A stretch of DNA of 64,000 nucleotides, taken from NCBI GenBank assembly GCA_017303335.1, contig JAFLBK010000003.1, positions 248,001 through 312,000 of the forward strand, read 5' to 3'. Positions 45,868-54,608 of this stretch are shown here, in pieces. The notes beneath the pieces are model-generated. The model did not search any database, was not told where the DNA came from, and saw nothing but the letters and a program-made list of their open reading frames with translations. Positions within the stretch are counted from its first letter, which is position 1, and every line of letters begins with the position of its first letter. Position numbers and translations under genes: made by a program. Origin of the DNA: Chitinophagales bacterium (GTDB taxonomy: Bacteria; Bacteroidota; Bacteroidia; Chitinophagales; Chitinophagaceae).

Positions 45868-48054
45868 ATGAGAAAAAGTGCCGGTAGCATTTTAGTGGGT
45901 TTATTGTTGGCATGTTGCTATGCTCCGGCGGCTATGGCGGCAACCTGGTATATCAGCCCTTCGGGCGATGACCTGGCCGGTGATGGAAGTATCGGCAATC
46001 CCTGGAAAACCCTCGTGTTCGCCACCCAAACGGTTACCACGCCCGGAGACATCATTTTTGTAAAGTCGGGCACCTACCTCGAAACCGAACAGATTTTCTT
46101 AAGCGCAGGTGTCAGTCTGGAAGGCGATTCACTCAACATCCCCGTAATTCAATCAACCGTAAACACCGTTTTTAAGGAACTGCTCGGATTAAAATCGCCT
46201 GAAGGAACCGATGGCAACCAGTATATCCGCCATCTCAAATTCGACGGGCAGAATATGTACACCTACTGGGCCATCTGGGTGGCTGGCCGAAGTAATGTAA
46301 CGATCCGCGACTGCATCATTGAAAATTTCAACGACCGGGGTGTCATCTTCAGCGCCCGCAGCGATTTTTACGAAGTACCCCCTGACTCCATCTACTCCAC
46401 CGGCAATCGTTTTTACAACAACATCATCAATAACTGCGCAAAGTATACCGATACCACCTACGGAAGCTATGGCAGGGGCTGCCTGAACATCGGCGGACAG
46501 ATCGGGATGCTCATCTACAGCAACGTGATCACCCAGAACCAGCGGCCGCAGGGCGATAATGGCTGGCCCATCAAGTATGTGAACCATGGTTACCTCAAGA
46601 ATTGCAGGATATACAACAATACGCTCAATAAGATACCTTTTGGAGGTAACTTCCCCGGGCAGGATGGATGGGATTTCTGCATCGAACTGTTCAATATCGA
46701 AGGGCTGGAGATCGCAGGCAATACCATACACGGCAGCATCGATCTTAATTTCAACCACAAAGGCAGTTCGGAATACTCTGCCTGGATACATCATAACCTG
46801 ATCAGCCGGGATACCCTGAACAGTAAATATGAAAGCGGCATCATCTTCGAATTCGGCGCCGAAAGCCCGGTCATCGAGTACAACATCATCCGCAACGTAT
46901 CCAGCGGCATCCAGTTCAACACGCGGGATTCATCCATTGTAAGCAATGTGAAGATCCGCAAGAACCTCATGGCAAACCTCGCCTCCGGCGAAGGTACCGG
47001 TACTTCCGGCGGCATCCTGATTGTGAGCGAGGGCACCAGCAGCGCCATCATCGACAGCATGGAGATCGACAACAACACCATTGTTGCCACAACCGCACAA
47101 GACCGGGAGCCCTGGATCGGCATCTACCTGGATGCGCTCAATCATGGACGGGCTACCAATATCAAGATCCGGAACAACATCATTGTTGGCTTTGCCGGGG
47201 CCTGGTTAAAAGGCAGCGATACCACCACCAATATCGACCAGTTGCACTTACTGGTAAACGATCCCTATAATAATGGCAACAACAACCTGCCGCTATGGCC
47301 CGGTGGCTTACCAACCAATTACGTGGATACGCCCTATAACATACCCGGCGTAGACCCGCTTTTCGATTCGAGCAATAACAGCTACAGTCTCCAGCCCATA
47401 TCCCCCGTGATCGACCTGGGCATCATCATCCCGGGTATCCCGTTCCTGGGTGTGGGCCCCGACCTGGGTTACGCGGAATACGGAGGCGGACCTCCCCTCG
47501 CTTCAAAACTCGACGACCTCTATGCGCAGGAACGGGGAGGAAAAAATATTGTTCAGTGGAGCACAGCTTCGGAAAACAACAGTAATTATTTCGATGTGGA
47601 GCGGGCTTCCGGAACCGGTTCGTTCCATGCGATCGGCAGGGTGAATGCCAAAGGCCTGTCAACCACCCGGCAGTACTATTCATTCACAGATAACACACCG
47701 CCAACAGGCATCAATTATTACCGCCTGGCGATGGCCGACAAGAGCAACCGGATTGAATTCAGCAAGATCGTTTCGGTAAATAACAAGGCAGGCCGTTCCA
47801 TGCAATTCCTGTACACACAGCTATCCGCCTCCGGTAACCCCGCCGTTATCCGTATGAACAGTACCCGTAAACAGGGAGCCAAACTGGTTGTATCGGATGC
47901 AACGGGGCGCCTCCTCTTCAATTGCGATATCGAACTGCAGCCAGGCATTAATACGTTCACGCGGCAGGTGCCGGTGTATGCGAGGAGTATTTATTTCATC
48001 CGTATACTCACCCAGGAAGAAACGATCGTAACCGAAACCCTTGCGGGCTATTGA
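45868..48054 (+). CDS. Secreted parallel beta-helix protein with T9SS-type sorting domain, copy 3
   Basis: A 728-aa paralogue, more divergent than copies 1 and 2 to each other. Signal peptide (LVGLLLACCYAPAAMA), DUF1565-like TWYISPSGDDLAGDGSIGNP, helix repeats (GRSNVTIRDCIIENFNDRGV, FYNNIINNCAK, IAGNTIHGSIDLNFN) and a sorting-like end (PVYARSIYFIRILTQEE). It differs in the first turns of the helix (a SARSDFYEVPPDSIY insertion replacing the FDGNDA stretch) and lacks the Gly-rich loop of the others, so its ligand may differ. Its end overlaps the convergent CDF gene by 7 bases. Confidence 0.9.
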   Translation: MRKSAGSILVGLLLACCYAPAAMAATWYISPSGDDLAGDGSIGNPWKTLVFATQTVTTPGDIIFVKSGTYLETEQIFLSAGVSLEGDSLNIPVIQSTVNTVFKELLGLKSPEGTDGNQYIRHLKFDGQNMYTYWAIWVAGRSNVTIRDCIIENFNDRGVIFSARSDFYEVPPDSIYSTGNRFYNNIINNCAKYTDTTYGSYGRGCLNIGGQIGMLIYSNVITQNQRPQGDNGWPIKYVNHGYLKNCRIYNNTLNKIPFGGNFPGQDGWDFCIELFNIEGLEIAGNTIHGSIDLNFNHKGSSEYSAWIHHNLISRDTLNSKYESGIIFEFGAESPVIEYNIIRNVSSGIQFNTRDSSIVSNVKIRKNLMANLASGEGTGTSGGILIVSEGTSSAIIDSMEIDNNTIVATTAQDREPWIGIYLDALNHGRATNIKIRNNIIVGFAGAWLKGSDTTTNIDQLHLLVNDPYNNGNNNLPLWPGGLPTNYVDTPYNIPGVDPLFDSSNNSYSLQPISPVIDLGIIIPGIPFLGVGPDLGYAEYGGGPPLASKLDDLYAQERGGKNIVQWSTASENNSNYFDVERASGTGSFHAIGRVNAKGLSTTRQYYSFTDNTPPTGINYYRLAMADKSNRIEFSKIVSVNNKAGRSMQFLYTQLSASGNPAVIRMNSTRKQGAKLVVSDATGRLLFNCDIELQPGINTFTRQVPVYARSIYFIRILTQEETIVTETLAGY

Positions 48055-49043
48055 TCGGGGTTAAGCCGGTGCTTGTTGTTGCTGAGGATATTCTCCATCG
48101 TCCAGTCGATCTTCTTTTCAAATGCATGCTTACGCACTGTACAATCGGCGAGCGTACAGATCCGGCAGGAAAAATCGAGGCATCCGTCGGAATGAACAAA
48201 GAGTTCCACCGATTCGCCGAATTCATTTTTCACAAGGCTCGACAGAGCGTCGATTTCCCGGTGTGCTTCGTGTACATTGAGGTACCAGGGAACGGTGAGA
48301 TGACAATCGAGGTGAAGCCTGCTGCCGTATTTGATGATGCGCAGGTTGTGCAGGTCGATCCAGTTCGGCCGGCGGTTGGCATTCAGCGTCTGCACCAGTT
48401 TTTCCAGCAACGCCATATCAGCCTCATCCATGATACCGGCAACGGAACTGCGGAGTATGGTATAGCCGGTATAGATAATGAAGAGGGCAAAAAGTATCGC
48501 CACCACGCTGTCGATCCAGGCCAGTTTGGTTACCAGCATGAGGATGAGTCCGCATACGATTCCCAGTGTGGTCCAGGTATCCGACTGCAGGTGCTTACCA
48601 CTCGATATCAGGGCCAGGGAATTATTCTTCTTCCCTATGCGCACACAAAAATATCCCGCGGCATAGTTGATGAGCGCTGTAGCGGCTGTAAGGATGATTC
48701 CGTAATCGAGTTTTTTGAGTTCGTGGGGATGAAGCAGGTTGTTCACCGCCTCGTAGATAATGATCACCCCGGCGATGCTGATCATTGTGCCCTCGATGGC
48801 CGCCGAAATAAACTCCGCCTTGCCATGCCCGTAGGGATGATCGCGGTCGATGGGTTTGGCTGAAACATATAAACTGTATACACCGATGAATCCTGCCACC
48901 ACGTTCACAATACTCTCGAAGGCGTCGGTGAGAATGGCCACCGATCCGGTGAGGTACCAGGCCACGGCTTTGACCAGGAAGAGCAGAACGGATAAGGCCG
49001 CTATCCGCTTTTGTATTTTCAGGTTGTAGTGCGCTGTTTGCAA
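48048..49043 (-). CDS. Cation diffusion facilitator with Cys-rich C-terminus
   Basis: A 331-aa member of the CDF family of Zn2+/Fe2+/Mn2+ exporters. Six helices are visible; the metal site carries LTDAFESIVNVVAG (helix 2; Asp at the first position, Asn in place of the second Asp of HxxxD types) and SSGKHLQSDTWTTLGIV (helix 5). The cytoplasmic domain is about 210-331. Unusual is the tail with Cys 288, 293, 296 and 301 (C-x4-C-x2-C-x4-C), suggesting a bound metal or a redox-switch. The tail is seen directly; its job is inferred. Ion specificity cannot be predicted. Convergent with beta-helix copy 3, and 12 bases after the nuclease fusion gene. Confidence 0.9.
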   Translation of the reverse strand: MQTAHYNLKIQKRIAALSVLLFLVKAVAWYLTGSVAILTDAFESIVNVVAGFIGVYSLYVSAKPIDRDHPYGHGKAEFISAAIEGTMISIAGVIIIYEAVNNLLHPHELKKLDYGIILTAATALINYAAGYFCVRIGKKNNSLALISSGKHLQSDTWTTLGIVCGLILMLVTKLAWIDSVVAILFALFIIYTGYTILRSSVAGIMDEADMALLEKLVQTLNANRRPNWIDLHNLRIIKYGSRLHLDCHLTVPWYLNVHEAHREIDALSSLVKNEFGESVELFVHSDGCLDFSCRICTLADCTVRKHAFEKKIDWTMENILSNNKHRLNPDQ

Positions 49044-49055
49044 AATAGAGACTGT

Positions 49056-50405
49056 TTAATGGCTCAGTACGATCTTTTTATCGGGGTTTGCTTCCGCGAA
49101 AGAATAAATACTGTTGCGGATATAATCATTATCGGCATAAGGATTCAGCAAATGCTTCAGTTCGGCGGTGGATGCAAGCGAAAACGATTCGGGGATATAA
49201 CCCATCCCCCAGAAATTTCCCCGCTCCACCAGCAGGCATAGTTTCTCGCCTTCGCGTATGCCTTCATCAACCAGCGCAAATGTAGGCAGACTCGCCGTAA
49301 GGGAGTCGATCGCCTTGTTGAATTTCGAATTGTACAGGGGCGGCGGATCCAGTTCCTGCTGCTCCGCCTGGGAAAACGGCGTTTTATCCAAAAAACAGAG
49401 CTTGGCATTCAGTTCAAATTCATCCACCATTTTCCGCAGCATCACCAATCCTTCGTGCAGCAGGTTGAAATTATAAAGGGAAGGCAGGTTCTTTTTCTTT
49501 TTGTCGATGGCCAGCCGCAGGTAGCCGCGGTTGTCTTCAAAGGAGTACAACGCAAAGCGCTGCGCCGGTTGTTTCTGGCTCTTGTTATAACGGGGCCACA
49601 GCCGTTTAATCTCGGTGCTTTCCAATACGATCGCTTCCAGTTCGGTGGCGCATTGCTTGTACGATATCTTGTACACGTTGCGGATAAAGTTCTGCCGCTT
49701 CGGGTCGGGGTCGTTCTGCGTAAAATGACTGCTGACTCTTTTCTTCAGGTTCACCGCCTTGCCCACGTAAATGATCTTGTCCTTATTGTTGTGGAAATAA
49801 TACACTCCGGGTCTGCCGGGCAGTTTGTCGATAAAGGCCTTGTCGAGGTTAAGCGGCAACCATTGCTCGGCCGATGTTTTCCGCAGCATCTGGTCGATAT
49901 GCGCCTGCGCCCCCTGCGCCAGCATGAACTCAAAAAGTTTGACAGTGGCCTTCGCGTCGCCACCCGCCCGGTGCCGGTGTTCGATATCAATCTTCAGCGA
50001 GCGGCATAAATTGCCCAGGCTGTACGAAGGCAGGCCGGGGAACACACGCCGCCCAAGCCGGACCGTACAGAGTTTTTTACTAGTAAGATCGTAACCCGAT
50101 TGCTTTAAATGATGGCGGATAAAAGAATAGTCGAAATTGACATTATGCGCCACGAATACCGTTCCCTCAAGTAACTCGAATAATTTATCCGCGATCTCAT
50201 CGAAGAGGGGGGCGTCTTCCACCATTTCATTGCTGATGCCGGTCAGCGCCGTAATGTAGCGGGGAATATCCTGTTGCGGATTGATGAGTGTTTCGAAACG
50301 CTTTACCACCCGGGCGCCATCGTGTATGAACACGGCGATTTCGGTAATGCCGTGGGCCGAAGCATAACCGCCGGTGGTTTCGATATCAACGATCGCATAC
50401 ATCAT
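49056..50405 (-). CDS. DnaQ-type exonuclease fused to GIY-YIG (UvrC-like) nuclease
   Basis: A 449-aa two-domain protein. Residues 1-170 are a DEDDh 3'-5' exonuclease like DNA polymerase III epsilon: D7/E9 in VDIETTGG, NVNFDYSF at 88-95 and HRAGGDAK with H145/D150. Residues about 195-280 are a GIY-YIG domain (GVYYF at 200-204, IYVGKA at 212-217, R223), like the N-terminal half of UvrC or Cho. The remainder is unassigned. The fusion is a known gene type and is likely to help DNA repair: incision plus end resection. It is 12 bases upstream of the CDF gene. Confidence 0.93.
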   Translation of the reverse strand: MMYAIVDIETTGGYASAHGITEIAVFIHDGARVVKRFETLINPQQDIPRYITALTGISNEMVEDAPLFDEIADKLFELLEGTVFVAHNVNFDYSFIRHHLKQSGYDLTSKKLCTVRLGRRVFPGLPSYSLGNLCRSLKIDIEHRHRAGGDAKATVKLFEFMLAQGAQAHIDQMLRKTSAEQWLPLNLDKAFIDKLPGRPGVYYFHNNKDKIIYVGKAVNLKKRVSSHFTQNDPDPKRQNFIRNVYKISYKQCATELEAIVLESTEIKRLWPRYNKSQKQPAQRFALYSFEDNRGYLRLAIDKKKKNLPSLYNFNLLHEGLVMLRKMVDEFELNAKLCFLDKTPFSQAEQQELDPPPLYNSKFNKAIDSLTASLPTFALVDEGIREGEKLCLLVERGNFWGMGYIPESFSLASTAELKHLLNPYADNDYIRNSIYSFAEANPDKKIVLSH

Positions 50406-50480
50406 GGGACATCAAAAATACTAACTTGCGGATGCAATCAGCGTATTTTTAGCGATCAGCTACATTCCAAAAAAAGATTC

Positions 50481-50810
50481 ATGGAACTGAAAACATTCCC
50501 TTTCCAAACGGTCGACTGGGCCGCCATCGAGAAGAAACAATATCCGGGCATCACCGGCCACGCCAGCTGGCAGGTATTTTCGATGGGGGATATACGGGTA
50601 CGCATCGTGGAATACAGTGCCGGCTACCTGGCCGATCACTGGTGTAAAAAAGGACATATCCTCTTTTGCCTCGAGGGGGAAATGACCACCGAGCTGGAAG
50701 ACGGACGTGAATTCATCCTGACCGCAGGCACCAGCTATCATGTAGGCGATAACTGCGAAGCGCACCGGAGCCGCACCGAAAAAGGTTGCCGGTTATTTAT
50801 CGTGGATTAA
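50481..50810 (+). CDS. DHCW-motif cupin
   Basis: A 109-aa single-domain cupin-fold protein. The beta-barrel has the metal-binding phrase LADHWCKKGHILFCLEGEM (about 51-69) and a second half VGDNCEAHRSRTEKG with a further His. The DHxC-KGH pattern is the one that names the group. The function of the group is unknown; cupins may be dioxygenases, isomerases or sensors. The start is the ATG at 50481; the frame is open upstream but overlaps the divergent nuclease gene. Convergent with the DinB gene by two bases. Confidence 0.85.
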   Translation: MELKTFPFQTVDWAAIEKKQYPGITGHASWQVFSMGDIRVRIVEYSAGYLADHWCKKGHILFCLEGEMTTELEDGREFILTAGTSYHVGDNCEAHRSRTEKGCRLFIVD

Positions 50811-50811
50811 C

Positions 50812-51306
50812 TCAGCGTTCATCGGCGCTGGGCCCGTACATACCCGGGATCGGAACATCCAGCAGGCGCAGGAAAACCGATAATTGCCCGCGGTGATGGA
50901 TCATGTGACTGAACCCCCATCCACGAACGGCTACCTTCTTGGGTGTTTGATACAATACCTGTTCGCCCCGCTTCACGGTCCATATCTTACCGAACGCTTC
51001 GTCTCCTGCATTTTCCAGGGCGGTCAGCGCCTTTTGAAGATTCGTTTCGAATATCCCCAGCAATTCTTCGCTGCTGGCTGCTGTATGGGGCTCCGTCGGG
51101 CGGGTGGCAAAATCGAATTCGTCGGCCGTAAGGATGGCATGTGTCCAGTTGAAGGTTTCTGCAATATGGGTAGCCAGCCGGCCCACCGTCATCGATTTGG
51201 GATGCGGGCGCCAATCCCTTTTGTCCATGGGTACAGCTCCCAGTATTTTTCTTGTCAGCGCAGCTTCATGCTGCAGTTCTCCGATGAATCCTTTGTTGAT
51301 CGACAT
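50812..51306 (-). CDS. DinB-family protein
   Basis: A 164-aa DinB-superfamily four-helix protein. The metal ligands are seen in THIAETFNWTHAIL (first His group, about residue 45-55) and SHMIHHRGQLSVFLRLLDVP (HHRGQ, about residue 140), an arrangement typical of the family. Members of this sort are often thiol-dependent transferases or of unknown action. It is separated from the downstream LysE gene (51332-52003, minus) by 300 bases on the same strand in the upstream direction, so co-transcription is possible with LysE ahead. Confidence 0.88.
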   Translation of the reverse strand: MSINKGFIGELQHEAALTRKILGAVPMDKRDWRPHPKSMTVGRLATHIAETFNWTHAILTADEFDFATRPTEPHTAASSEELLGIFETNLQKALTALENAGDEAFGKIWTVKRGEQVLYQTPKKVAVRGWGFSHMIHHRGQLSVFLRLLDVPIPGMYGPSADER

Positions 51307-51331
51307 GTTGTTTGAATTTAGTTGAATGCGT

Positions 51332-52003
51332 TTATTGATTCTCTTCCGTATGCGTGAATTTATGCACCGCGTCTTTGTGACGGATCATTTTGATCGCCTG
51401 CACGATCGCCGTGATCGCAAAGATGCCGCCGATCACCCAGTTCAGGTATTCCTGGCTGCCCGTGATGCGTTCCACCAGCCACTTACCCCCAAAGATGAAG
51501 ACACAATTCCCGGCCAGGGTTCCCAGCCCGATGCCGACAATGTACAGGTTATACTGACTTTTTACCGGCTCCAGGATCTGCTTGCTGAATAAGACCGTGC
51601 TCCAGCCAAACCAGAACGGTATCTGTACCGGGTTGATGGCGCTCATGAACATGCCCAGCAGAAAACGGTGCATGGTATTTTCGAGGAAGACATTTTTTGT
51701 TTCGGCTCCATCTTTCAGTGCGGCCATGAAACTGCCGGCGGCGAGCGCCAGGATGATGATGAGCGTGAACCACTCCATCGCTTTCATGAGCTTCTCCTGC
51801 TTACGCACCCAATCCACGCCTACCAGCGAGATGCGTACATAGATCATCTCCACCAGCAAAGAACCAAGAGAAAAGTATAGCGCATGGGTGACGCTTTCCT
51901 GGATTCCGATCTGCATGGCCGCTATGTTCAGCGTGCCCAGGGGCAGGGAACCGAGAAAACTGATAAGAAGACCCCACAGGAATATCCGGAGTAATTTCGG
52001 CAT
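51332..52003 (-). CDS. LysE-type amino-acid exporter
   Basis: A 223-aa membrane protein with about six helices and the LysE/RhtB fold: an N-terminal FLGSLPLGTLNIAAMQIGIQ, then LYFSLGSLLVEMIYVRISLV and a centre SAINPVQIPFWFGWSTVLF, helix ends near GTLAGNCVFIFGGKWL. A charged tail (HKDAVHKFTHTEENQ) follows the last helix. It probably exports amino acids or related small compounds. It lies upstream of the DinB gene and 33 bases downstream of the yceI-like gene on the same strand. Confidence 0.9.
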   Translation of the reverse strand: MPKLLRIFLWGLLISFLGSLPLGTLNIAAMQIGIQESVTHALYFSLGSLLVEMIYVRISLVGVDWVRKQEKLMKAMEWFTLIIILALAAGSFMAALKDGAETKNVFLENTMHRFLLGMFMSAINPVQIPFWFGWSTVLFSKQILEPVKSQYNLYIVGIGLGTLAGNCVFIFGGKWLVERITGSQEYLNWVIGGIFAITAIVQAIKMIRHKDAVHKFTHTEENQ

Positions 52004-52035
52004 CCGGCAAAGATATGGCTTGCCCGGAAGATTGT

Positions 52036-52578
52036 TTATCGTTTGGCCAATACGGAAAGTGTAACAGTCAGTTTATCCGACATGGAGATGCTGCTTCCTC
52101 CCACGCCGAAATCGCGGCGGTTGAGACCAAAGCTTCCCTCAAAAAGATAACCCCCGTCCTTCGGTGTGGCGCTGAAGCCAAACTCCACCGGCTTGGTAAC
52201 GCCCTTGATGGTAAGCTCGCCGAAAACATAGAAACGACCGGCCACCGTAGAATTGGTGATCTTCGTGCTTTTGAATTGAATCGTTTTATAGGTGGCAACA
52301 TGAAAGAATTCTTCCTGCCGCAGGTGATCATCACGGCTGTCGTTATCCGTATCAATGGTATTGGCATCCACCGTCACATCAAAACTGCAGGCAGCCAGGT
52401 TCTCGGGGGCGAACTTAATCGTTCCTTTCAGGCCTTTGAAATCGCCGCCGGTTTTGATACCGAAATTCTTGATCACAAAATGAACCGAGCTGCCGTCATC
52501 CACGGGAGTGAGTACAGATTGAGCCATGCCCGGTTGAAGCATGAGTGCGGTCATTGCAAGTAAAAAGATTCTTTTCAT
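52036..52578 (-). CDS. YceI-family periplasmic lipid-binding protein
   Basis: A 180-aa exported protein with a signal peptide (FLLAMTALMLQPGMA) and a YceI beta-barrel that binds long isoprenoids or fatty acids. Marks are VHFVIKNFGIKTGGDFKGLK, the charged pair around SRDDHLRQEEFFHVATYKTI and the GELTIKGVTKPVEF strand. It lies in a divergent position to the phenolic-lipid operon (starting at 52765), which could be meaningful because its ligand is a lipid, but YceI genes occur widely, so the link is weak. Confidence 0.92.
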   Translation of the reverse strand: MKRIFLLAMTALMLQPGMAQSVLTPVDDGSSVHFVIKNFGIKTGGDFKGLKGTIKFAPENLAACSFDVTVDANTIDTDNDSRDDHLRQEEFFHVATYKTIQFKSTKITNSTVAGRFYVFGELTIKGVTKPVEFGFSATPKDGGYLFEGSFGLNRRDFGVGGSSISMSDKLTVTLSVLAKR

Positions 52579-52719
52579 ACATCGGTTTTTAAAAATTCTC
52601 CCGGTTTTGTCAACAATCCTGCCAAGCTACGGGAATCGTCGTGAATCATTGTCCAATACAGCGGTATCAAATTTATTAAAAAAGCGATTGCCGCAGCAAC
52701 CGGGGGCTTGGCGAATCGT

Positions 52720-52727
52720 TATCTTTG
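52720..52727 (+). promoter_or_regulatory. -7 promoter box of the type III PKS operon
   Basis: TATCTTTG, a perfect TAnnTTTG, 45 bases before the first ATG of the operon. No good -33 TTTG at the usual distance, so activator dependence is possible. Confidence 0.5.
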
Positions 52728-52764
52728 GTAAAAGCTTTGTTAAGAGAGGAACTACCCTATCGGA

Positions 52765-53907
52765 ATGCAGGATCGACAGGCTAACCATATCATCATCATC
52801 GGGGGCGGACTGGCGGGGCTCGTGAGTGCGATTCACTTAAGCAGGTTCGGGCTGCCGGTAACGCTCTTCGAAAAAAATGCATACCCCAGGCACAAGGTCT
52901 GTGGCGAATACATATCCAACGAAGTGCTTCCCTATCTGCAATACCTGGATGCGGATCCTTTATCGATAGGCGCAAAAAGGATAAACCGCTTTTTACTCAG
53001 CACCACCCGCGGAAAGATATCCGAAGCCAGGCTTCCGCTCGGCGGGTTTGGTGTGAGTCGCTACACCCTCGATCATTTCCTGGCGCAAAAAGCAATACAG
53101 CAAGGCTGCCGGATCATCCAGGATACCGTGACCGATATTCATTTTGAAAACGACACGTTCCGGGTAAGCGCCAAAGATTCCGGCGTGCACGAAGCCCGGA
53201 TCACGATCGGTTCCTTTGGAAAGCGAAGCAACCTCGATATCCGGCTCGACCGGTCGTTTATCCGGAACAAATCGCCCTTTGTGGCGGTAAAAACCCATCT
53301 GCAGGGCGGGTTCCCCGAAGACCTGGTGGCGCTCCATAATTTTGAAGGAGGCTATTGCGGCGTATCGCAGGTGGAGAACGGAAACCTGAACGTATGCTTC
53401 ATGGCCAATTACAAAACCTTCCAGCAATACAAAAACATTGATAGTTTTCGCCGGGAAGTGATGTACAAGAACCCCCACCTCGAAGCCGTATTCGAAAATT
53501 CGGTTCCTGTTTTTGAACAACCGCTTACCATCAGCCAGATTTCTTTTTCCGACAAGACAAGGGTGGAAGATCATATGCTCTTATGCGGCGACGCGGCCGG
53601 CATGATACACCCGCTCTGCGGCAATGGCATGGCCATGGCCATTCACAGCGCCAAGATCGCTTCCGAACTGATCATCGGTTACTCATCCGGCAAGATCGCA
53701 TCCCGCCAGGAACTGGAATCGCTCTATACCAGCCAATGGAGCGACACATTCCGCTACCGCATCCGTACCGGCCGTTTATTGCAGAACTTCTTCGGAAAAG
53801 ACAATATAGCCAGGGCGATGATGTACGGCGTAACACATATACCCGGCATCCTGCCCGTCATCATCAAACAAACACACGGAAAACCTATACCGGTACCCGC
53901 TGCATGA
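52765..53907 (+). CDS. FAD-dependent oxidoreductase, geranylgeranyl-reductase/UbiH-like
   Basis: A 380-aa flavoprotein. The FAD site is IIGGGLAGLVSAIHLSRFG (GxGxxG at 13-18), a ribose-binding KVCGEYIS stretch follows, and the second FAD motif is LLCGDAAGMIHPLCGNGM near 272-290. The fold is that of the group that includes UbiH-type hydroxylases and geranylgeranyl reductases. In the phenolic-lipid operon, the nearest known analogue is a flavoprotein hydroxylase acting on the ring (as SrsC in Streptomyces), so ring oxidation to a hydroquinone or quinone is a reasonable guess. First gene of the operon; its TGA overlaps the next ATG (ATGA). Confidence 0.9.
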   Translation: MQDRQANHIIIIGGGLAGLVSAIHLSRFGLPVTLFEKNAYPRHKVCGEYISNEVLPYLQYLDADPLSIGAKRINRFLLSTTRGKISEARLPLGGFGVSRYTLDHFLAQKAIQQGCRIIQDTVTDIHFENDTFRVSAKDSGVHEARITIGSFGKRSNLDIRLDRSFIRNKSPFVAVKTHLQGGFPEDLVALHNFEGGYCGVSQVENGNLNVCFMANYKTFQQYKNIDSFRREVMYKNPHLEAVFENSVPVFEQPLTISQISFSDKTRVEDHMLLCGDAAGMIHPLCGNGMAMAIHSAKIASELIIGYSSGKIASRQELESLYTSQWSDTFRYRIRTGRLLQNFFGKDNIARAMMYGVTHIPGILPVIIKQTHGKPIPVPAA

Positions 53908-54608
53908 ATGAACGCTCGTTATCAAAGGAACAACTGGATGATCTTTCGCTCCGTGGCGAACAACTGAACCATGCCCTGCGCAGCCTGGCCTGGATCAACC
54001 GCTGGTTCGGCAATACCCGCTCGGCCATATCGATCATCGAAAAACTGCATACGGATAAAAACAGTCCTTTAAAACTGACCGACCTCGGTTGCGGCGGTGG
54101 CGATGTTGCGCTGGCCATCGGTCAGGCATTGCGCAAAAAGGGAATTCCGTTTTCCATCACCGGCATCGACGGAAATGAACATACGCTTGCCATCGCAAGG
54201 TCGGTATGCGCTTCCTGCCCGGATATCCGTTTCGAAAAAGCCGATATCCTCGATCCGGGTTTCAGCCTCGATGCCTGCGATATCCTCTTCAGCAGCCATT
54301 TCATGTACCATTTCCGGGAAGAAGCATTGGTTTCATTCCTGCAGAAAAACCGTTCGGCTGTTTCAACCGCCTTTATCTGCAATGAACTCGAACGAAGCTC
54401 CGTTGCGCTTCGCCTGTTCAGCTGGTTCGCTTTTCTGTTTCCCATCAGCCGGATGGCCCGGCAAGACGGGCAGCTCGCCATCCGGCGTTCCTTCACCAAA
54501 AAAGAGTGGATCGCTTTAATTGAAAAAGCCGGTATCGCTCATTACCGTATACGCCGTGTTCCCCTGTTCCGGCTGCAAGTGATTATCTTTCCCCGCCAAA
54601 CCAGGTAA
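53904..54608 (+). CDS. SAM-dependent methyltransferase A
   Basis: A 234-aa class I methyltransferase. Motif I is DLGCGGGDVAL at 60-70, with the acidic residue of GIDGNEHTLAIA beyond. The N-terminal helices (LSLRGEQLNHALRSLAWIN) are shared with the next gene, so the two are paralogues. The ATG at 53904 overlaps the preceding stop (ATGA); a longer frame upstream is shadow. A ring O- or C-methyl transfer to a phenolic lipid is inferred from the neighbouring type III PKS. The TAA of this gene shares one base with the next ATG. Confidence 0.9.
   Translation: MNERSLSKEQLDDLSLRGEQLNHALRSLAWINRWFGNTRSAISIIEKLHTDKNSPLKLTDLGCGGGDVALAIGQALRKKGIPFSITGIDGNEHTLAIARSVCASCPDIRFEKADILDPGFSLDACDILFSSHFMYHFREEALVSFLQKNRSAVSTAFICNELERSSVALRLFSWFAFLFPISRMARQDGQLAIRRSFTKKEWIALIEKAGIAHYRIRRVPLFRLQVIIFPRQTR

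Noticed and set aside
50274..50480. Longer start for the cupin
   Set aside because: The extension overlaps the divergent nuclease fusion and has no cupin similarity.
53583..53903. Longer start for methyltransferase A
   Set aside because: The upstream frame lies inside the flavoprotein gene; the ATG at 53904 makes the ATGA overlap seen through the operon.
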